Origin: Romanomermis culicivorax
Lineage: Eukaryota; Nematoda; Enoplea; Mermithida; Mermithidae
Direction of reading: 5' to 3'
DNA length: 64,000 bases
Assembly (NCBI GenBank): GCA_963922205.1
Contig: CAWUHX010000331.1
Span: 1 to 64,000, forward strand
The notes below the pieces were generated by a model, which saw nothing but the letters and a program-made list of their open reading frames with translations, made no database searches and was not told the origin of the DNA. Positions within the stretch are counted from its first letter, which is position 1, and each line of letters opens with the position of its first letter. Shown here in pieces: positions 58,946 through 64,000 of this stretch. The translations under genes and the position numbers were made by a program.

Positions 58946-59938
58946 TCAAAATTAAAAACATTATTTCATCAACCTGCCACGTTTGAGAAAGGATCCAAAA
59001 TGCAACAGGTAGCATGAGAAATAGATCAAGTTTAATATGGATCACAGACTCATACTAGCTCATATAAGACTGCTTCTCTCCTGCGGATTTATCACAAACT
59101 TCTAAAACGAAATTTTTTTACATCCCCGAAAATTCTTGCGCTATAATTTGCTTCTTGCAGGAAACTTCGATCCCTCGGAGAACACTTATTGTCACTCAGG
59201 GCAGCTGAAAGATGCAGAAATATTATAATCTTCAACCTGCACAGCAAATTTATGAGCTCTGAACATCGTCCGCAAGATAAATATTTTGATCTTATGGGCA
59301 TACATGAACGTGAAGGGGTTTGGGGGGGTTATGACCCCCAGCAGATTTTTTTGACCCCCCAGCAGATTCTTGCTGACCCCTAGCAGATTTGACTCAACTA
59401 GCTATGATTGAGAAGTTGACGAAGGAAAATGAGCAAGAGAGAAGAGAAAGTCGCCATAAAAATGGGAATGATGTTGTAGTTTAACAATTTTTCTAAACAA
59501 AGCATACTTGATTCCAAAGGACTAACATTGAAAATTCAAAAAGAGCTGCCTAAGCAAATTATTTCTCATATCTGACTAATATAGTTGTGAAAATATGCTG
59601 TTTGGACATTAGAAGACCTTTCTAAGTCCTTTTTTCATTATCAGGAACGAAAAAAAATTGTATTCCACCCCCTGTCCTGGCTGACACCCAGCAGAATTTC
59701 TATGCTGTGCACGTATGCTTATGGGTGGTGTGAATCTCAATAATTTGGGCGTCCTCAAGTTGACTAGTATTTGTTACAGTAATGAGATCGATGACTTTTT
59801 CATGTAAATGGAATGAATTTTGATGAATGTGTATACAAATGATGATAATTATGAAAGATAAAGTGTCTGAAATGTGCTAGATGGAATGAGGGACAGTTGA
59901 CAAATACTGAGGGACGGTTGACAAATAATAGCAGGCAC
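58946..59938. other. Noncoding, with CCCCCAGCAGATT repeats
   Basis: 59320-59390 has three copies of GACCCCC.AGCAGATT and 59670-59705 a related GACACCCAGCAGAATT. Otherwise nothing supported. 59931-59938 (GCAGGCAC) is the left target duplication of the next element. Confidence 0.4.
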
Positions 59939-60269
59939 CAGTGTTACCAAGTTAGGGGTTTTTCCCAAATCTAGAGGTTTTTCGAGGGCGTTGAGATTTT
60001 TTGAGGGCGTTGAGGTTTTTCTAGGGGTTTTTTGTTTCAGGGTTTTTTAGAGGTTTTTTATTTTTATTTTTGAGGTTTTGTGGGGTTTTCCAACGAATTA
60101 GCTTGTTTGAATGTTGTGTGCTTGATGGGGAATTAACAAGAAAAAAGTGTGATGAAATTGAAAAAATGCAAATTTAAATGAATATTGATTGAATAGTGTG
60201 GCCAGTTTGTGTAATTTACCATTAAATAACCATATTTTTGGCTTAATTACCGAATTTTGAATTTTGGTG

Positions 60270-60632
60270 CAGCGTGTTTTTTTCCAAAAAATTTTTCCCC
60301 AAGTGGGGAAAGAAAGACTCTAAAAATGTTTCGCCAAAGTAATAATAAAACTCAATGAATTTAATGTATAAAAGCACTGAAAAACATTAAAATTTGATGA
60401 ATCGCGGCTAAGTACATTAAAATATGTGCCAATTTATTTGGTATATTATATAATGCCGCGAAGCGGCCGAAAGTATTTATTTTACCCCATTAAAGTGCAT
60501 TCAAGTTTAAAATGCTAATATAGGGGAACTTGGATAAAAACTTTTTCCTCATTTGGCTGATAGTGCTAAAAAATATTCCCTTTTTTCGAAAATTTTTTTC
60601 CCAAAATAAACGTGTTGGGGAAAAACATACTG
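60270..60632. mobile_element. hAT-type MITE, 363 bp, nested
   Basis: Ends CAGCGTGTTTTTTTCC and GGGGAAAAACATACTG are imperfectly inverted. Flanks TTTTGGTG (60262-60269) and GTTTGGTG (60633-60640) agree at 7 of 8. The interior has a GCCGCGAAGCGGC hairpin near 60455. Confidence 0.7.
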
Positions 60633-62245
60633 GTTTGGTGTAAAAATACTCTGTTGACATGTTTGGGGCGGTGTGCACGCTGCATATTCTTTTAGAGATC
60701 GAATAAACAGTTTTTCAAAATTTGGACTTTCGGATTTTATGGGTCTTTTTGCTGAGGTCTCTTGGGTTTATTGTGAGTCTTTTAGTTTAATGTGATGTGA
60801 GATTTATCTTGTACTCATTTCAAGACACTAGTAGCGATGGCAGTAATAAAGTTTAGTGCCAGGCCAGATAGTCACAACTGCTACTTATCGACTAGTGAGA
60901 CATTCGTTCAATTGATCGTTGCTTGGGCAATAAGAATTAGGCTTACGATTAGGCTTAGGCTTAGGCTTTGGTTTAGGCACAATTTACCTTTATTAGTTTC
61001 AGCACTAAACTTTGTAAGCGCCATAGGAACTATTTGAACCATGATTAGATACATAAAATTTAATCAAATGCACTTAAAATTCTTTTAAAATAACACGAAA
61101 AACTTATGATCATTTCTGCCGATGAGCCACTAAAAATTTCGTTTTCAAAAAGTTGACTTTTTGAGCAGAAACAAGTTTGAAATGGCCTAATATGTACGCT
61201 CAATAAATCATTTAAAAGTTTTATAATCCAAGTTTATAACAAAATAAATAAATTTTTGTAAACTTTTTTTCTTCTTTTTTTTCGTTTTTGTAAACGTAAA
61301 CCAAAAAATCTAAAATTTGGTGATTAAAATCCAAGAAACTCAAAACCCATCTTTTCCAACCCTGACCCTCTTACTCTTGATCATTATCATAAAACTCAAC
61401 CAAGAATTCACGTTGGGATTGAAGTCAACTTTTTAGCTTTCAACTAAGCTGGCTTATTATAAGTATGTTGTATTTGTGCAAGTACTGCAAGCCGAGGCTT
61501 AGACTTCATTCAAGAAGCTTCTAACTAAATTTGTGAATCTTTTCAAAGTTAAAACATACATGTTTAATCTAGTTTGATCTTTGAAGTTTGAAACCCGCAA
61601 TTTTCTGACTGTATTGTTGGACAGTATTCTATGTATGCAATATGGCTTGGCCAGGGCCGTGCACAAGAAGGGGGGGCCGCCCCCTATTGAGCCAGCATAC
61701 AAACAGTGTATCGCGTAAAATCAACATTTTCTGGGGCTATTCAGTAAAGGAAATTTAGTCCGCCCCCCCCATGAAAAAATCCTGCGCACGGACCTGGGCT
61801 TGGCTTTAAGGAATGAAAGTTGTAACTCTTTTACTGTAACAAAACCTATGTTGAAAAAATTTCCATCAGGCAGTGTTGCCAGATGTGACGGGTTCCCGTC
61901 AATTTTGATGGGAAACGAGGCAATTGACGGGAAGTTTGACGGGATGAAAAAATGACGGGATTTGTGACGGTATTTCACTATTTGTGACGGAATTGACGGG
62001 AATCTGACGATATTGACGGGTTGTGTGACGGGAATGAGTTTTTGACGGATTGAGATATTTCCATACATTTGGGTTGGCTTGGTTTACGATGTATTGCATA
62101 GTATACTGTTTATTTATTTTTATTTTTGGTGTTTTTTTATTATCGATTTTTTGGCGAAGTTGGAAATGTGATTATATTTAAGATTGCAAGTAAAAACTAT
62201 GCTTTAAAGTGAAAGTGTAATTGGTAAGGTAGGTTTAGGTACATT

Positions 62246-62416
62246 CAGTGTTTCTTTTTTATGCACGAATTTTGGTCGTTTTTTGTTCACCGGCTGTGCA
62301 CACCCACTTAAATTTGTGCACGTAACGTTATAAGTATATACAATTGCACATTTAGATGCAAAAAATTTGTGCAATGACCTGAAAAAATATGCATTGTGCA
62401 CAAAAAAGAAACCATG
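62246..62416. mobile_element. hAT-type MITE, 171 bp, third nesting level
   Basis: Ends CAGTGTTTCTTTTTTATGCAC and GTGCACAAAAAAGAAACCATG are inverted. Flanks 62238-62245 and 62417-62424 are both GGTACATT, an exact 8-bp duplication. It sits inside the 1.44-kb hAT element. Confidence 0.85.
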
Positions 62417-62676
62417 GGTACATTCCATACTTTAAAAAATAAATCAGAACCCGTGAGGCGTGAATATATGTTGATGATGCCGTTTCGAACCAATTTATGC
62501 TGCATTTATTGGTTAATTATTGGTTTTTTTTGTTATCTACGGGTATGCATTTCTAGCAGGGGCTGACAAATCGTAAACTTTTGGGTTTTTTTGGGTTTTT
62601 GCTTTTTTAACATGCACTTAATTGATTGTTCAGCCCAAAATTTTAATTAATTCTATAGAAATTTAAAGTAATACTT

Positions 62677-63000
62677 TAAAAACGAGAAGGTCGGCCGGAG
62701 GCTCTGCCCAAATTTTTTATGGATTTTTTTTAGGAATTTAAGGTAATTTTGCAAAAACGAGAGGGTCGGCCGGAGGCTCTGCACAAATTTTCAATTAATT
62801 CGATAGAAATTTAAAGTAATTGCAAAAACGAGAAGGTCGGCCGGAGGCTCTGCCCAAATTTTTAATGGATTTTTTAGAAGGTAATTTTGCAAAAAACGAG
62901 AGGGTCGGCCGGAGGCTCTGCCCAAATTTTTAATGGATTTTTTAGAAGGTAATTTTGCAAAAAACGAGAGGGTCGGCCGGAGGCTCTGCCCAAATTTTTC
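62677..63000 (+). repeat. 68-74-bp minisatellite, 5 copies
   Basis: Each unit contains ACGAGAGGGTCGGCCGGAGG then CTCTGCCCAAATTTTT. Unit starts are near 62679, 62753, 62823, 62891 and 62959. The last two units are almost identical, the first two more diverged. It is internal to the 1.44-kb hAT element. Confidence 0.85.
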
Positions 63001-63308
63001 ATTGAATCTTTACAAATTTAATGGAATTTTACAATATGGGAGAGGTTTTAGTTATTTACAAGTGCGTTTGGTGGGACTTCTATAATAAGTATTGAGCTTA
63101 TTGAATGTGTTGATATTGAATAAAGTTGTTGAATATACGCTTTTCCATTTTATTTCTCACGTTTGTATCGATTATGTATTAGTTTTTTTTATAATTTCGT
63201 TGACGGGGTTTGTGACGGGTTTCAAAATTTATGTGATGGATGTGACGGGATTTTCGGTTTTTTTCGAAAAAAATGACCGGTTTTTAATAATTCCATCTGG
63301 CAACACTG

Positions 63309-63400
63309 CCGTCAGGCATGTTGATCATTTAAACAGTTTGGTGCAGCAATCGGCTGAATGTGATGATGAAGATGAAATTCTGCAGCTAGCAGCTGAATAA
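63309..63400 (+). pseudogene. C-terminal coding tail interrupted by hAT insertion
   Basis: The frame reads HVDHLNSLVQQSAECDDEDE then ILQLAAE and a stop, with AATAAA shortly after (about 63413). Reading back across one copy of the insertion's target duplication, the same frame continues into sequence at about 61842-61870 (NKTYVEKIS). So a coding tail appears to have existed before the hAT element inserted. The protein is not recognised. Confidence 0.4.
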
Positions 63401-63610
63401 AGTTGTTGATTCTCAATAAACTTATGTTTGATTTTTTAAACCTATGAATTAAATTTATTCTATGTTTTCAAAAATTGGGGTTTTTCTAGGGATTTTCAAA
63501 ATTTTTTGGGTTTTCTAGGGTTTTTTTGGAACAATTGGGGTTTTTTTGAGGTTTTTTGGCGGAAAAAGTGGGGTTTCTGAAGGCGGCCACTTGGCAACAC
63601 TGGCCGGCAC

Positions 63611-63745
63611 TATTAACAGTATACTGCAGATATAAAAAATTATATTCGCAGTATCCGGCAAATAGACACTGCCCAATTTTTATGATGTTTCGGCCGCCGA
63701 TAACGTCGTTAACCTCTTATCAAACTTTTGGCATAAACTTTTTCC
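63611..63745. other. Short noncoding segment
   Basis: Nothing recognised. Confidence 0.4.
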
Positions 63746-63980
63746 TCAGTTTTCAGTAAATTTCTAGTAAAAAACTTTTGTGCGATTGGCACAAATTTTT
63801 TTGGCCTCTTGTGCCAATTGGCACAAATGTCCGTGCACAAAAAAACGCTGTTTTCAGTAAATTCCGCAGTTTTCAGTAAATTTATAGTAAAAAAACTTTT
63901 GTGCCATTGGCACAAATTTTTTTGGCCTCTTGTGCCAATTGGCACAAATGTACGTGCACAAAAAAACGCTGTTTCGGCAT
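63746..63980 (+). repeat. 121-bp tandem duplication with internal palindrome
   Basis: Two copies start at 63746 and 63867 with CAGTTTTCAGTAAATTT. Each contains ATTGGCACAAATTTTTTTGG and CTCTTGTGCCAATTGGCAC, an inverted pair, and ends GTGCACAAAAAAACGCTGTT. It resembles the TTTTGCAC-type ends of the hAT MITEs above and may be the start of another that runs past the window. Confidence 0.75.
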
Positions 63981-64000
63981 GCGATCACCGTTTTTTTCTC

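Larger units (their letters stand above)
61871..63308. mobile_element. hAT-type element, 1.44 kb, nested
   Basis: Ends CAGTGTTGCCAGATG and CATCTGGCAACACTG are perfectly inverted over 15 bp. Flanks CCATCAGG (61863-61870) and CCGTCAGG (63309-63316) agree at 7 of 8. TGACGGG words crowd both subterminal regions. It carries a 70-bp minisatellite and a smaller nested MITE. No transposase is seen. Confidence 0.85.
59939..63602. mobile_element. hAT-type element, 3.66 kb including nested insertions
   Basis: The ends CAGTGTTACCAAGT and ACTTGGCAACACTG are inverted. Subterminal GGGGTTTTT / TAGGGTTTTT repeats follow on both sides in matching (direct) sense. Flanks GCAGGCAC (59931-59938) and GCCGGCAC (63603-63610) agree at 7 of 8 bases. 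It contains three nested elements (60270-60632, 61871-63308, 62246-62416) and a short coding tail (63309-63400). Confidence 0.8.

Noticed and set aside
1-64000. Search for tRNA, rRNA, CRISPR arrays and bacterial features
   Set aside because: No cloverleaf, rRNA signature or spaced identical repeats recognised by eye; the sequence is eukaryotic.

Overview
The window reads as nuclear DNA of an invertebrate animal, most likely a nematode. The reasons are: AT-rich sequence; two multi-exon host genes with short GT-AG introns; a UNC-93-type membrane protein with a long hydrophilic N-terminus, as in the C. elegans protein; and dense DNA transposons. From memory only, the decayed GC-richer reading frames at 50-54 kb resemble a high-copy family in mermithid nematode predicted proteomes. 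I could not check this.

Region 1 (about 0.1-11.3 kb) is a Polinton/Maverick-like (adintovirus-like) endogenous virus. In order on the plus strand it carries: a spliced PC4-like gene, a packaging ATPase (one frameshift), a membrane protein, a small spliced HMG-like gene, two conserved genes of unknown function, a chromodomain integrase, an adenain-like cysteine protease, a two-helix membrane protein, a minor capsid (penton-like) protein, a pX-like basic membrane-active protein (one frameshift) and a spliced double-jelly-roll major capsid protein. A second spliced HMG-like gene lies on the minus strand at 10.9-11.3 kb and looks like a divergent paralogue of the one at 3.2 kb, with an intron in a matching place. 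Together the set covers integration, virion assembly, maturation and DNA packaging. No DNA polymerase B or terminal inverted repeats were seen, so the element is either cut by the left window edge or incomplete.

Region 2 (11.3-18.4 kb) has no gene I can support. It holds tandem repeats and a mariner-type MITE. Region 3 (18.5-31.3 kb, minus) is one nine-exon unc-93-like gene whose introns hold foldback and hAT remnants. Region 4 (31.3-36.2 kb) is the divergent intergenic space, with a second mariner-type MITE and a diverged direct duplication. Region 5 (36.2-46.1 kb, plus) is a 17-exon USP8-like deubiquitinase (rhodanese plus USP domains). Its introns host a foldback element, a Harbinger remnant and MITEs, one lying five bases after a splice donor.

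Region 6 (46.1-64 kb) is repeat-dominated: a roughly 8.5 kb LTR-like composite with decayed frames but no visible reverse transcriptase, a possible NADAR exon, and a set of hAT-type elements with 8-bp target duplications nested up to three deep. Exon positions were derived by hand from splice signals and frame. They are internally consistent: coding lengths are multiples of three and phases match.
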